Assembly: GCA_964577805.1 (NCBI GenBank)
Contig: CAZOAG010000003.1
Span: 62,001-126,000, forward strand
DNA length: 64,000 bases
Direction: 5' to 3'
DNA from: CAZPRW01 sp964577805
Lineage (GTDB): Bacteria; Verrucomicrobiota; Verrucomicrobiia; Opitutales; JAIRKQ01
The notes beneath the pieces were generated by a model. It saw only the letters and a list, made by a program, of their open reading frames with translations, had not been told where the DNA came from and did no database searches. A program made the translations under genes and the position numbers. Below are positions 37,288 to 48,800 of the stretch, in pieces; the first letter of the stretch is position 1; the number at the start of each line of letters is the position of its first letter.

Positions 37288-38400
37288 TTACGACAATAGA
37301 TATTCTGGGTTTAGTTTTTTCAATTCTTCCGCGACAAATAGACCGTTCTTTCTTATAAGTTCACCGTCAAAATAAATCTCACCACCACCATATTCTTCAC
37401 GTTGAATACAAACTAAATCCCAATGAACCTGTGATCTGTTTCCATTATCAGCTTCTTCATAGGCTTGTCCTGGAGTAAAATGGAACGATCCTGCAATTTT
37501 TTCATCAAATAAAATGTCACACATAGGATGCAATATATGCGGATTGAATCCAAGTGAAAATTCACCAATATAACGTGCGCCTTCATCAGCATCCAAAATC
37601 TTATTCAATTCTTTCGTTTGGCCACCTGCTTGTGCATCAACAATACGGCCATTCTTGAATTCCAATCGAATATTTTCAAATGGCAGCCCTTGATAGACAG
37701 TAGGTGTATTGTACTGTAATATACCGTTTACTGAATTTTTTACAGGAGCAGTAAAGACCTCACCATCTGGAATATTATGTCGTCCACCACATGGAATCGC
37801 GGCAATTCCTTTTATTGAAAATCTTAAATCAGTACCATTACCAACGATACGAACATTATCTGCCATTTCCATACGTTCTTTTAGAGCAAGCATTCCGTCT
37901 TCCATTCTGGCGTAATCCATCGTGCATACACGGAAAAAATAATCTTCAAAGGCAGAAGTATTCATCTTTGCCTGCTGAGCAAATCCATCACTCGGCCAAC
38001 GTAAAATTACCCACTTAGTTTTTTGCACACGCCAATCTTGTACCGGCCGCATTATTTTATCTACCATCATACGTCGTTCTTGTGGAACATCTGACTGATA
38101 GAATGCATTATTGCCACCTCTAATTGCAATGAAAGCATCCATTTGTTGCATTTCTTTTAATGAAACATCGGCGATTACATGCATCGCCTTTTCAGAAACA
38201 CACATGTTTTTTGCACGAATAATTTTATTAGATTGTGCGTGTACAAAGGGAACTCCTCCACCATCACACACTGCTTCGGTCAAAGCAACAACCATATCAT
38301 CTGGAACATCAACAACATTTATTGCTACACGATCTCCATCCTGCAAATTAACAGAATGTTTCACCAATGTATTTGCTAATTTCCTATACCGTTCTTCCAT
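37288..38400 (-). CDS. M29-family metallo-aminopeptidase
   Basis: A 370-residue thermophilic-type aminopeptidase (aminopeptidase T/AmpS). The expected two-metal ligands are all visible: Glu in NIPDGEVFTAP, Glu in IGEFSLGFN, His in SFHFTPGQAYEEADN with the following Tyr, and His/Asp in SQVHWDLV. It probably recycles cytosolic peptides; an intracellular bacterium with host-derived peptides would benefit. Start and stop are clear. Confidence 0.9.
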   Translation of the reverse strand: MEERYRKLANTLVKHSVNLQDGDRVAINVVDVPDDMVVALTEAVCDGGGVPFVHAQSNKIIRAKNMCVSEKAMHVIADVSLKEMQQMDAFIAIRGGNNAFYQSDVPQERRMMVDKIMRPVQDWRVQKTKWVILRWPSDGFAQQAKMNTSAFEDYFFRVCTMDYARMEDGMLALKERMEMADNVRIVGNGTDLRFSIKGIAAIPCGGRHNIPDGEVFTAPVKNSVNGILQYNTPTVYQGLPFENIRLEFKNGRIVDAQAGGQTKELNKILDADEGARYIGEFSLGFNPHILHPMCDILFDEKIAGSFHFTPGQAYEEADNGNRSQVHWDLVCIQREEYGGGEIYFDGELIRKNGLFVAEELKKLNPEYLLS

Positions 38401-38472
38401 AATTAAGGCACACTATTGCACATCAATGCATAATAGCAAATAGAAAAAATTTTTATACATTTAATATATCAT

Positions 38473-41415
38473 TTATATTTGGTCATCATTCAACCATCTA
38501 AACAGAATCACATTAAACCGCCTACCAAAACGATCATTGACCTCTGACAGATCATCTGCATTATCATTGCTACTATTTGCTATATGATCAATAAATTCTG
38601 GCATACGTTGAACAATTGCTTCACAATAAACATGCGCCTTTATATTTCCATGTCCATCTACACTATCACCATAACATCGCACTAAAAATGTATCCCCACG
38701 CAATGTCATAAAATGCGAAATCGACTGTATAATGTCGGCTTGTTCTACGAAACAAGGCAATCCTTCCTCAAGAAATCCACTTGCACTGTTATCATCATAA
38801 TTCAATAATTTTTTATCACAATCAATGTAATGATATTCTCTGCGCTCATATGACATATCGTCCAATACATCTTGGAGAATTCCATGTCTAGCACATACAA
38901 CATCATCATCTGATATTTCACGATTAATAAAATTCGACATACTCAAATATGGCACATGACGACTGACCAATCTATCAACAATCCCATGTGACAAATTATT
39001 GATATCGTTTTCATTGAAATCACACCATACGTAATCCCAATTCCTCCTATAAAACCTAGGAAAAATCACATTGCCATATATGTTCTTTACTGCTGATATA
39101 GCAGATGACCACACGTCCTGATTACATGTGTGGAGATTGAACGGGCCATTAATCATTAAGTATGACGACAAATCTGTTCTATCATTGCACGACGGCATAT
39201 CTAACAAATAAAACCGTTTGTTTACTAAAAAATCCAAACTTTCATCAATTGATATATCTCCTATTCGCGTCGATAAGAAATATGTGTCGAACAATGCTTC
39301 ATTCAAATAATAGCTATAATCGCACAATGATTCTACTTTAACATGCGATGGCCACAATGGTGATAGCTCCGGGCTGAGGTATAATAGATCATTTGTTGGA
39401 ACCATTGGATGTGCACGAGAATTTCCAATGACAGTGTTAAAAAAATAACCAAATGGCAAAATATTAGCATGTCGCAAATATCCAACATTCAAAACATTTG
39501 ACGAGGACAATGGTAAGTCATATAGTATTAAACCATCAAGATAATTCATCTGCACAATATCTAAAGATGATGTACCATCGAACTTTTTAATAGTTGACGA
39601 CCAGTTCCAATTACCTGTATGTAAATTATTTCCACCAAATGGAACACTATAACGCTGACAAAATGCACGATTAACATATGGGGCTCGTGGATTTCCATTT
39701 GCTAACCAACGAATCCCCTGCGGACCGTTTGTGTCTTCAACTATACCATATTTCAGTCGCGATTGCCAAGCTAATGCCATGATACCTTCTGTTGAAATGT
39801 GCATTACATCACTTTTGAGCGTTCCATTAAGGCTTGGATCAATTTCAGCAATTTCTTGTAAAATTTTATCTATATCAAAATGTGTCAGTCGCCAATAAAA
39901 ACAATTCCATCCAAGATTTTGCATGCCATTTGCATTCGTACATAGTACTTGACACTCACTATTTTCATCCGCTTGTGCATCCGTATTCAACAACAAACAA
40001 CAACTATTTGAGGCATTCCCTTCATACAAATTTACGACATCTGTTGTCCAATCAACATCTTCACCGAGAGAAAATATTTTTACTGTTCCTGCTGGAAAAT
40101 TTCCTGAAAACTTAAATCTCGCTATTGAAGACAAATCATCATCTAGATTTTGTATCGGCAATTCGCGTTTCTCAATAGTTTTTGCAACAACCGTAAAATA
40201 TGGCTTATGCACGCTATTCTTAGGAATACAAAAATCTAAAATATAGTTCGTCATTCCGAAATCACAATTATATGGGTTCCACATGACAATTTTCGGTGAT
40301 GCAGCGACAACAACTTTACCATCCACAAGCCGCATACCAATATTCATTAGTATCTGTACAATTACTGGGCTACATCCATGTTCACGTAAAACACGCAAAT
40401 CATTATGTGAAGGATTTGAAATATAATCCACACCGAATTGCGGACGAAAAATCGGGTATGGCGGAATAACTTGCATATCATTTTTATTACGACCATCAGC
40501 AATTGTAATAAATGATAACAAGCTGTCCCAATCTGGGATATACGCCAATGCTTGATTATCAACTTCAAATATTTTGCGATCAATATATTCTGACGGTTTA
40601 TCATGCGCTATCGCTGATAAATCTTTTTTAAGACCACCATTTTTAACATCTGACAAAACGCCATATGAATGTAATGTAATTTTATCCTTATTCGATAAAA
40701 TCATTGGCCATAAATCCGGCATAAGATATTTTATTTGTTCTAAAAAATCAACATTGTACAATTCACCATTTTGTACCAAAGAATCGCATTGTCTGAAAAA
40801 AATAGATGTATCGAATGTTTGCGGACATATTGTTTTTACAGTCTTCGCTGTTGTATCAAATGATTTTTTGTAATGATCTATCAATCGGACATTCGCCTTC
40901 ATGCTTTCATCAGAAATATGATAACCGTAATGCCCAACTTTAATATCATCATGAATAATAGGTCGCGCATGAACATAAACATCTTCATTATTGACAGATG
41001 ATGATATTCGTACAGATGGCTCCATGACATCTTGACATACAGAATCTATTTGATGTGAATTTTTATCAGATGACAACCATCCAAAGAACATCGGATTTTT
41101 TTCATTAGATCGTGTTGCCCATGCGCCAATTGTAGATGATCTACGTGGATTGACATCACATATCATATTGGCCGGCGCTGTCACAGCACAATCATTTCCT
41201 AATGATTCTTGCAACTGCCCGATTGCAGAATACAATCCAAATAGAGCATGACAACGCGCATTTTCTTCATGCTGTTCATGTTGCAATCGCGTAATTTTTA
41301 TGGTATCGACCGCCAACATACTCATCAATCCAGCACCACAAAGAAATAACATTAATATCACCCATATCAATGCAAACCCACGCGTAGAAGATATTTTATG
41401 CCCCATCATATACAT
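38473..41415 (-). CDS. Giant prepilin-like protein, Verru_Chthon cassette protein A-like
   Basis: A 980-residue protein beginning with a short basic leader and a type IV pilin/pseudopilin-like hydrophobic helix (STRGFALIWVILMLFLCGAG) followed by a long amphipathic helix (HEQHEENARCHALFGLYSAI). The rest is a very large polar domain. This layout, and the text just after the helix (IGQLQESLGNDCAVTAPAN), match the Verrucomicrobia-specific 'Verru_Chthon cassette protein A' family. The leader ends RG|FALI, where the prepilin peptidase would cut. That peptidase is encoded at 57678-58469. Function is unknown in all members. I see no cassette partners (B, C, D) beside it. Confidence 0.7.
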   Translation of the reverse strand: MYMMGHKISSTRGFALIWVILMLFLCGAGLMSMLAVDTIKITRLQHEQHEENARCHALFGLYSAIGQLQESLGNDCAVTAPANMICDVNPRRSSTIGAWATRSNEKNPMFFGWLSSDKNSHQIDSVCQDVMEPSVRISSSVNNEDVYVHARPIIHDDIKVGHYGYHISDESMKANVRLIDHYKKSFDTTAKTVKTICPQTFDTSIFFRQCDSLVQNGELYNVDFLEQIKYLMPDLWPMILSNKDKITLHSYGVLSDVKNGGLKKDLSAIAHDKPSEYIDRKIFEVDNQALAYIPDWDSLLSFITIADGRNKNDMQVIPPYPIFRPQFGVDYISNPSHNDLRVLREHGCSPVIVQILMNIGMRLVDGKVVVAASPKIVMWNPYNCDFGMTNYILDFCIPKNSVHKPYFTVVAKTIEKRELPIQNLDDDLSSIARFKFSGNFPAGTVKIFSLGEDVDWTTDVVNLYEGNASNSCCLLLNTDAQADENSECQVLCTNANGMQNLGWNCFYWRLTHFDIDKILQEIAEIDPSLNGTLKSDVMHISTEGIMALAWQSRLKYGIVEDTNGPQGIRWLANGNPRAPYVNRAFCQRYSVPFGGNNLHTGNWNWSSTIKKFDGTSSLDIVQMNYLDGLILYDLPLSSSNVLNVGYLRHANILPFGYFFNTVIGNSRAHPMVPTNDLLYLSPELSPLWPSHVKVESLCDYSYYLNEALFDTYFLSTRIGDISIDESLDFLVNKRFYLLDMPSCNDRTDLSSYLMINGPFNLHTCNQDVWSSAISAVKNIYGNVIFPRFYRRNWDYVWCDFNENDINNLSHGIVDRLVSRHVPYLSMSNFINREISDDDVVCARHGILQDVLDDMSYERREYHYIDCDKKLLNYDDNSASGFLEEGLPCFVEQADIIQSISHFMTLRGDTFLVRCYGDSVDGHGNIKAHVYCEAIVQRMPEFIDHIANSSNDNADDLSEVNDRFGRRFNVILFRWLNDDQI

Positions 41416-41623
41416 AAAAGGCGAAAATTTATCCAGGATGTTCTATCTCCCAATCGCCATAAAACATTGATATCAATATTTCACAAACACTCCAACCAAA
41501 AATCATAAATTCTGCACGTAAAAATTCTGTAATAGTACAGATTCAAGTGCATTGAATACTGTTTTTTCATTGACTTGTTATATTTTTCGGAATAGCGGTG
41601 CTCCCTGTAAGAGGGGATGTACT

Positions 41624-42601
41624 ATGAGTTATGATAATTACTGGAGTCGTCAGCAAAGAGATATGTCAGATTTTTACCAAAGACAAAATTACGACAGGAT
41701 ACAACAAGAAAACCGACGTCGAATGGATGAGATGCAGCGTGAGGCCGACAGGAGGCGGTATGAAGAGACGCAACGAGAAATGCAACGTCATAACGAAGAA
41801 ATGCGACGACAATTTGAGGCGGAACAACGGGTAACAAATCTCATTCTTCAACAATCGCACAATACTACAAGCTATAACAGCAGCTCCTCATATTATGTTT
41901 CTTCTTCAACACTCAGGCAACGCGAAGCCAACATAAAGTCGGCACCCGCAATGTGTAAACCATATGAGGATCGTTTGCTTGCTTTAATTGAACAGAAATA
42001 TATTGAACTGAGAACAGAGCATGATAGATTCCGTGCTGAGTTTTTAGCCAAAAATCCTGGTCAGGAAATGAGATGCAGACCGTTGATGGACCGCGAAACA
42101 TCTTTTCTAGGAATAACAATCAAACCAGCAGATCGTGATAAATGGTATTCCATCATTCTGGGAGAATATTTGCGATCACTACGAAACACAGATGATGGCC
42201 GTAAAATTGGGACAGGGTATTCCGGCCATGTTGATGTGTATTCTTCTGTAGATGGAAAGACGGAATATAAAATCTGTACAAAATGCAGCTCTATATATAA
42301 CTGCAGTTCATGCACTGGATTGGCATATAGAACTAAATTAAGTAAATATTATGTCTTCAATGTGCGCTCCCCATTATATGAAAATGGAAGAAATAAACGA
42401 GCTCCTCTATCAAATATTGTAAATCCACAATCTCATAATTTCACAATAGTTAATGGACAAATTGTGCGGACTCAGCCAACGTTTCAGCCGTTACCACCTC
42501 ATTTGAGATGGTGGAGTTACAAACCGAATGGAAACATCAATTATGATAGCATCGATGGATTGTTTACCAATGACAAAATGAGAAAAATATACCGAGGATG
42601 A
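41624..42601 (+). CDS. Hypothetical coiled-coil and Cys-cluster protein
   Basis: Not recognised. The start at 41624 has a good ribosome binding site (GAGGGG, 9 bases upstream). Residues 20-75 are a highly charged helix rich in Arg, Glu and Gln (QQENRRRMDEMQREADRRR), surely a coiled coil. A Ser/Tyr-rich linker (SYNSSSSYYVSSSTL) follows, then a globular part containing CTKCSSIYNCSSCTG, four Cys spaced as CxxC-x5-CxxC, a possible zinc site. It ends tail to tail with the T3SS translocon operon, 18 bases apart, which makes an effector or accessory role worth testing. Confidence 0.6.
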   Translation: MSYDNYWSRQQRDMSDFYQRQNYDRIQQENRRRMDEMQREADRRRYEETQREMQRHNEEMRRQFEAEQRVTNLILQQSHNTTSYNSSSSYYVSSSTLRQREANIKSAPAMCKPYEDRLLALIEQKYIELRTEHDRFRAEFLAKNPGQEMRCRPLMDRETSFLGITIKPADRDKWYSIILGEYLRSLRNTDDGRKIGTGYSGHVDVYSSVDGKTEYKICTKCSSIYNCSSCTGLAYRTKLSKYYVFNVRSPLYENGRNKRAPLSNIVNPQSHNFTIVNGQIVRTQPTFQPLPPHLRWWSYKPNGNINYDSIDGLFTNDKMRKIYRG

Positions 42602-42619
42602 GACAACACAGTTTCATTT

Positions 42620-44020
42620 TCAAATATTCCGTGCTATAGAGCATTCAATATCGTATGCAGCACGAAATACTTCTTTTAAACTGCTGATCAGCGTACTCAT
42701 CTGGCGAAGTGCTTGTTCTGCAGATTGGTCGATGTTGCTTACCAACTGACCAGAAAAATTTCGGAATGCATCGGTCAGTTGTGCCTCGGCACGCAAAAAT
42801 GCTGCATCTTTCGCAGCATATGCGGCCCCTATCTGAAAACCACCTGCTGCAACTTGACCAATAACACCAGCACTCTGCAACATATTGGCTTTTGTACGCA
42901 GAGACGACGCTTTTTCTCGGTATTTTTCCGCTTTTCGTACGAAAGCTTCTTTGTCAACATCTATCATTTTGCCATTATCATCAATAGTCTTTCCCCATTG
43001 CACACCGTTCTTGTCATTTTTATCTGTGATACCAGTCTCTCCATCTACAACGCCACCCATTTTTACAATTTTCGCCTCAATATCTGCCACTTTTTTATCG
43101 GCTGTCTGTTTATCTGCATACTGTTTTCGCAGAGAAGATTTTTCATAATCTGGCACAAAACTTTCGTTTATATCTCCATTGGCATCATAACCAAGATAGT
43201 TATTGTCTGCTTCCAAAGCTTTATTGTCTTTTTCAAGAGCATTCTTTTCGTCGTTGGATTCAGCATCTTTTACCTTGTTTTCGTTGTCTCTTATCTTGTT
43301 TGCATTTTCTTTTGCCTTTGCTTCTACTCTACTATTAAAATCTTTATCAATTTTATCAGCTTCATTTTTTGCAATTTCATGTTGCTTTGCCAAATCAGCC
43401 TTTGTAATGCAATCTTCTGCTTTGGTAGCCATCTTATTATAGTGATTTACTCTGCTCTGCACAATTCCACCTGCGATTCCCATTCCTGCAGAAACAACAC
43501 CTGAACATATTTTCCCGATTGACGTCATCAGTGCATTAGAAAATTCTTTTTCTGCTGCTTCCCGTGATTGCCCCCACGCCATACGTGCTTGATCCATCTG
43601 TATCAACAATTGAGAGCCCTTGGCTGTTTGCAATGCCTCACGTCGTTCACTTTCTGACTGGTAAACCATCATCATCATACATGTCATCAATTCAGATAAT
43701 GACATTTCCTTCGGATCTGATGGTGAAAATCGATTGATTGCTGCCATAGTGCTTTCATGCGTCATTCCGCGATTAATTTCACCAGGCAAGCCATCAACCT
43801 CCATCATCTCATCAATTGGAACGCCAACTATAGCACCAGCTACAACAAGACCATGCGAAGTCTTCGCTGTAATAACTCCAGTCGTTTTATCTAATGAAAT
43901 ATCTCCTGACTTTACCAATGCATCCAATTGTTTCAATTGTGCATCATCAAGTTTATACGACGTACCTGTAACACTGGTATTATTGCCTACTGTTATCGTA
44001 TATCTTGTCGCTTCTGTCAT
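42620..44020 (-). CDS. sctB: T3SS translocon protein, YopD/SctB-like
   Basis: The last gene of the translocon operon, in the yopD position. The 466-residue protein has one clear hydrophobic segment (about 165-188, TSIGKICSGVVSAGMGIAGG), a long coiled-coil region (198-300), and a second weakly hydrophobic segment near 385-405. The C-terminal helix (SAEQALRQMSTLISSLKEVF) is amphipathic, as in YopD/IpaC translocators. A Met-rich helix (MTCMMMMVYQSESERRE) lies near 112-127. It would form the host-membrane pore with the upstream gene's product. Assignment rests on topology and operon position; sequence similarity to any one homologue is low. Confidence 0.65.
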   Translation of the reverse strand: MTEATRYTITVGNNTSVTGTSYKLDDAQLKQLDALVKSGDISLDKTTGVITAKTSHGLVVAGAIVGVPIDEMMEVDGLPGEINRGMTHESTMAAINRFSPSDPKEMSLSELMTCMMMMVYQSESERREALQTAKGSQLLIQMDQARMAWGQSREAAEKEFSNALMTSIGKICSGVVSAGMGIAGGIVQSRVNHYNKMATKAEDCITKADLAKQHEIAKNEADKIDKDFNSRVEAKAKENANKIRDNENKVKDAESNDEKNALEKDNKALEADNNYLGYDANGDINESFVPDYEKSSLRKQYADKQTADKKVADIEAKIVKMGGVVDGETGITDKNDKNGVQWGKTIDDNGKMIDVDKEAFVRKAEKYREKASSLRTKANMLQSAGVIGQVAAGGFQIGAAYAAKDAAFLRAEAQLTDAFRNFSGQLVSNIDQSAEQALRQMSTLISSLKEVFRAAYDIECSIARNI

Positions 44021-44052
44021 AATTCAACCCACCATCACTTTTAAAATTATTT

Positions 44053-45288
44053 TTATGCTCTAATATTTCTCGCTATTGCTACTTTTTGATCATTATATTC
44101 TTTTAACATACGAGTGGCACGTTCATATTCTCCACGAATAATTGTCATATCATTTGAAAACATCCCAGTCCATAATTCAATATTAGTACCAATCATATCT
44201 AATATCATTTTCATACGATCTATCGACGCTTGTACCTGATTTAATATTTTTCTCATTTCAGCACGTTCTAATGCTCGAATACCATTTCGTATTTCAAGCG
44301 CACCAGTAACTATACTTGTAGCGCCTGTCATAATTCCAGATACAATATTCATAATATTTGCTACAGATAATGCAACTGCTGCTGCCCCACTAGCACCACC
44401 AGTAAATACACTACTTGCTATCCCAGCAGCAACTAACAAAACAGATGCCAATATTGTAGCTGATAACGTTGTCCACATTTTGGCCTTACGAACTTTTTCA
44501 TCATTTGGATCTAGTCCCCATATCTCACAAACTGCATCAACAGCGCCTTCCGCTATCGCTTGTACCGGGTTAATAATTGATGCAGCTAACATCAAATTCT
44601 TTTTATGGGTTGGGTCCTTTACAACATTCGCGATCAATGAACATATTGAACCAATTGCCATTAATGCCCCTATAGCAGCTAATCCTACAGCAATTGCTGG
44701 GACTGCTAATGCTCCACCAGAAGCAACACACGTAACAACAACTGCTGTAACAATAATAGCGACAACAACAACTCCTATAATCAACTTCCACCATTGGCTT
44801 TTTGTATCTTCTTTTCTGTTTGCTCCTGTCACATCCAATCCTACAAGCGCTTTCGAATCATTTTCCTCAAACGCCAACTTTTCTTTTTTTTGTTGCGCAT
44901 AACTTGTGTCGTCTATAATCGATTGAGATATTGCTTTTTGTTGTTTTTGTTGCGATTGTATAATCTCCATCGTCGTCGTGACAGACCCTTCCATGGTATC
45001 TGCTATCAACAATGAAAATATAGCAAACAACGGCAAATAGGGATATTTTTCCATTAATTCTTCTACAGAAGCACCTAGCTTTCCATTTTGTACCTCAAAC
45101 AGATCTTTTAAAAATGAATTCCCTGTAATGAATTTCATTGAATCACTTGCATCTGTCGATTTTGCTCTAACAGCACCCATTTTTAATGATGTCATCGTAC
45201 GAGCAACATCATTTACTACGGCCGACAACAATTCTTCATCAACAGCATTATTGCTACCTGTAACACCATCAACAGTAATCCCATCCAT
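44053..45288 (-). CDS. sctE: T3SS translocon protein, YopB/SctE-like
   Basis: A 411-residue protein with two extended hydrophobic regions (about 166-223 and 271-330) separated by a polar loop, the pattern of the major pore-forming translocators YopB, IpaB and CopB. A Gln/Lys-rich coiled coil (QQKQQKAISQSI) precedes the first region, and the C-terminal 80 residues are helical (NQVQASIDRMKMILDMIG). It lies 5 bases after the LcrH-like chaperone gene and 32 bases before the YopD-like gene, matching lcrH-yopB-yopD. Confidence 0.75.
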   Translation of the reverse strand: MDGITVDGVTGSNNAVDEELLSAVVNDVARTMTSLKMGAVRAKSTDASDSMKFITGNSFLKDLFEVQNGKLGASVEELMEKYPYLPLFAIFSLLIADTMEGSVTTTMEIIQSQQKQQKAISQSIIDDTSYAQQKKEKLAFEENDSKALVGLDVTGANRKEDTKSQWWKLIIGVVVVAIIVTAVVVTCVASGGALAVPAIAVGLAAIGALMAIGSICSLIANVVKDPTHKKNLMLAASIINPVQAIAEGAVDAVCEIWGLDPNDEKVRKAKMWTTLSATILASVLLVAAGIASSVFTGGASGAAAVALSVANIMNIVSGIMTGATSIVTGALEIRNGIRALERAEMRKILNQVQASIDRMKMILDMIGTNIELWTGMFSNDMTIIRGEYERATRMLKEYNDQKVAIARNIRA

Positions 45289-45293
45289 ATATC

Positions 45294-45839
45294 TTATCCC
45301 TGCTGTTCTGATATTTCACTATTTGCTTTTGCATTTTCTTCTTGTGCAGTGATCATATCATTCATCATTTTTGCACGCATGACATATCCCTGCACTACCT
45401 TATCATTTTTATATTCATCACGATCTGACAGTCGAATGATCTCATCAGTATATCTCTTGACAAGATCAAATTGATTCAATCGCACACAACATTCTGCCAT
45501 TCGCAATAACGTTTTAGGATTATATTCCCCTTGCAACATTGCTAATCTAAAAAACTGCGCAGCATTGAAATAATCTTCATTCATAAAACATGCTGAACCA
45601 CATGCTGATAAATACATCGTTGAAGATGGTTCTAACATAGATAATAATCCAAAAACATCACGTGCTTTATCATATTGCTTATGATGATACATTTCATGAC
45701 CAACAAGATAGATCGCATCCATTGATTCTTTGGTCAGGCCATAATATTTTTTTATATCGAACTCACCGGTAAAAATTTTTTCTGCAGCATCTTGTAATTG
45801 CTGTTTATATTCAATGCTTTGCTTATCAATTTTATCCAT
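45294..45839 (-). CDS. LcrH/SycD-type translocator chaperone (class II, TPR)
   Basis: A 181-residue protein with three tandem tetratricopeptide-like repeats from about residue 45 to 150: AIYLVGHEMYHHKQYDKARD, YLSACGSACFMNEDYFNAAQ and LLRMAECCVRLNQFDLVKR. This is the SycD/LcrH/IpgC fold, whose concave face binds both translocators before secretion. The YLSACG...F-AAQFF pattern is typical. It sits between the large tip-position gene (17 bases) and the YopB-like gene (5 bases). Of all the genes in this operon it is the one I am surest of. Confidence 0.85.
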   Translation of the reverse strand: MDKIDKQSIEYKQQLQDAAEKIFTGEFDIKKYYGLTKESMDAIYLVGHEMYHHKQYDKARDVFGLLSMLEPSSTMYLSACGSACFMNEDYFNAAQFFRLAMLQGEYNPKTLLRMAECCVRLNQFDLVKRYTDEIIRLSDRDEYKNDKVVQGYVMRAKMMNDMITAQEENAKANSEISEQQG

Positions 45840-45856
45840 AGAATATATCCTTTTTA

Positions 45857-48800
45857 TTACCTTATATTCGTTATTATGTTCTTATAATAATCACCTATCG
45901 ATTTTACAGTCTGAGTACATGCACTGACACAAGCATTCGCATCTTGCATATATTGTTCCATTTTTGTTGTCATTAATTGCGCATCTGTCGACAAAGTATC
46001 ACCATACATTCTTACTTGGTCCTGCAAATTCGATATATGCGTCAATGTTGCTTGTTCTTTTACATCAATATTGGAAGTATTGCTATCGAAATTTTTATCT
46101 GCACTTTTCTTATTTTTTTTAAAATCAACATACTTTTCCCACATATTGTTACCATCTCGATCATAACGACCAACAACTGTAATAAATGTGTTGTCGTCAC
46201 TATTCACCCTGTAAGATTCAGCATTAACATTATAAAAATCACCAATAGTTCCTTGACTTCCCAACCCTTCTACATTTTTAACAGCTTGTTTTAAATATTT
46301 ATCTAATTCGTTTACTGACATCTCGCAGCCTTTCAATGACACCGAATAAGACAAGTTTGTATATTCACTCACCTCATTAGCATTTGCACTCCAAGTAACA
46401 GCTTCATATACCTTGTCATACAAATCTGTCAGCGCCTTTAATGCTTTGTTATTTTCTCTAATTTCATCATTTATTTTTTCGATCTGTTTTAATTGTTCTA
46501 CCAATATCATTTGTTGAATGCATGTTTTTTCATACATTATAGCCAATGCAAAATACGGCAGTGCCATCCCTACAGTTGCATCTCGTTTGTCAAACGATGA
46601 GTCTAATGATGATGACGCAATTGTTTTGCTGCCCTTAACTATTTCATAAACATAGTTTCCATTAGAATCGAGTGTTCGTTGAACACCAGTCGCCAGCGCA
46701 TAAGAACTTTCTCCGCTTGCTGGCGTGCCAGCTAGCAGGCATAGATTCAACAATTTATTCATGTTATCAATATATTCTTGAGAACCTGCTGTATTCCCAA
46801 CACCGTTAGCAATTGCATTATCAACTGCGCCATCCTTAAATCTAGAAATACTTAGCAACCCGGATTTAAATCCGTCATAGTCAATACGCACTTCTTCTGA
46901 AAGTTTATCAAGAATTTTTTTACTTGCAAGTTGAGTTATATTACCATCACCATCGAAATCGGGATATGCCGTTCTATAATCATATAATATGTTACCATCC
47001 AATTTTCCTGTTGCAGATATTTCATCGATCAATGCAGTCTTATATAAATAAGTAGAGCATTTATGCACTTTCGTTAATCCAGTTACAAGGTCTCCAATTG
47101 TTATAATTTCTTTTAATTCGTTATGAGAAAGTAGTTCCATTATTTCCGTTTTGCTATTAGCTCCTTCTATCGAGTCTCCAAGATTTGTAATACTACTCTC
47201 TGCGTAAATATTTGTATTTTTTACGGCTTCTTTTAATTCATCTAAAGAAATTGACTTATTCTTTATAAGAAAACTTATAATCTCGTCATTTACATCAATT
47301 TTCGAACCTAACGATGTCCACCTATCAACACTAATCTCACACAATCTATCATTAATTTTTGATGGCGTAATTTTTAAGGACGAAATTGCATTTTTTAAAT
47401 TAGTCAAGCATTGATCAATTGTATTACCATTATCTACTTTAAGTTCTGCGCATATATTGTTTAAATCTTTAAGATTGATTAGCGGATTTGTTCCTTTAGT
47501 ATATATTTCTAATTCCTCGAAATATTTTTCAACATCTTCTGTTACAACCAAAGATTTTGCATCGACTGGATCTGTGACACCAGACGGAGGCCATGAAACA
47601 CCGTCTTTTAGAGAACCATCACCTTTTTTTAAAAAATCTGGAATATTATTCTTAATTGAATTATAAATTTCCTGAATCGTCATTTTTCCTGCAAGCACTA
47701 GATCCTTTAATTCTTCCCAGGATTTATATTTAGAATTAAATGCCTTTTTTATATATTCGCTAGTCTTTGTATAGCTATCGTTTTCCAATGCCTCAAACAG
47801 CGTTTCCGCATCATCACTCAACTTTACGCAAGATGATCCTTCGGGGGATTCAGGCAATGGACATATTTCTGAAGAAGGAACCTTAACATTCAATAGATTT
47901 TTCAAAAACGTATCAAACTTATCTAAAGTAAAGTCATTAGATCCAACTTTGTTTTTTAAATTATCACAAACTGTATTGACATCATCACCATCAACACTGC
48001 ACAGACCGTTTAGTGCACTTTTAATATTCTCTACAGTAATACCAGATTCATTTTTTAATGAATCAAAAAATTTTTGAGCTGCTGATTTACGAATATTATC
48101 AATTTCATCGCTAATGAACACTGATTCGGGAACATACTTATTGCCATCTTCATTTTTTTTATAAATCAAAGACAGCAAACTATCAACATCCCACGTATTG
48201 TCCAGTTTTCCGTCCAACGACTTGTCGTTTCTTAAATTTTCAATTTCCTTATCAGAAAACACACCGTATTTTTCAAATATTGAAATTATATCTGATACAT
48301 CAACACTTGATTTATTTTTTTCAAGAAAACCAACAAGACTATCAAATGTGTTCATGCCTTTTAAATCGTTTTCCGAAAGCCAATTAAGACCAGACAAATA
48401 ATCTTTTATCTCCGTCAACGACATATTTTTAAGCTCATCATATTCTTCTTTAGACAACTTATTACGTCCTGTATTTATACAGTTTTTCTCAAGATAAGAC
48501 AACAAGTTAGACTTGTAAGCAGATTCTTGCAACGCAGTCAATGTATCATACAATTCCTGAAGCACTATTTGATGGTAACTAACATCTGCCAAGAAATAAA
48601 ATTGCGCTGTTTGCTCATTTACTTTTGAGACATTAATTTCACTCGTAGCGTAAACATTAGTTCCTTCCGACAAAGATACTGCAGTACCTGCATCTAATTC
48701 ATTAGGATCTTTTGATCCAAGAATAACATATCCATCTTGAGTACGAACTTTGACTTTGCCTTCTAATTTGACTGTCCACTCGCAAGATGATGTTATCAAT

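Noticed and set aside
42713..43504. Plus-strand 263-codon frame opposite the YopD-like gene
   Set aside because: Phe/Cys/Ile-rich translation of the antisense of a Lys/Glu/Asp-rich gene; no start signal and no recognisable domain.
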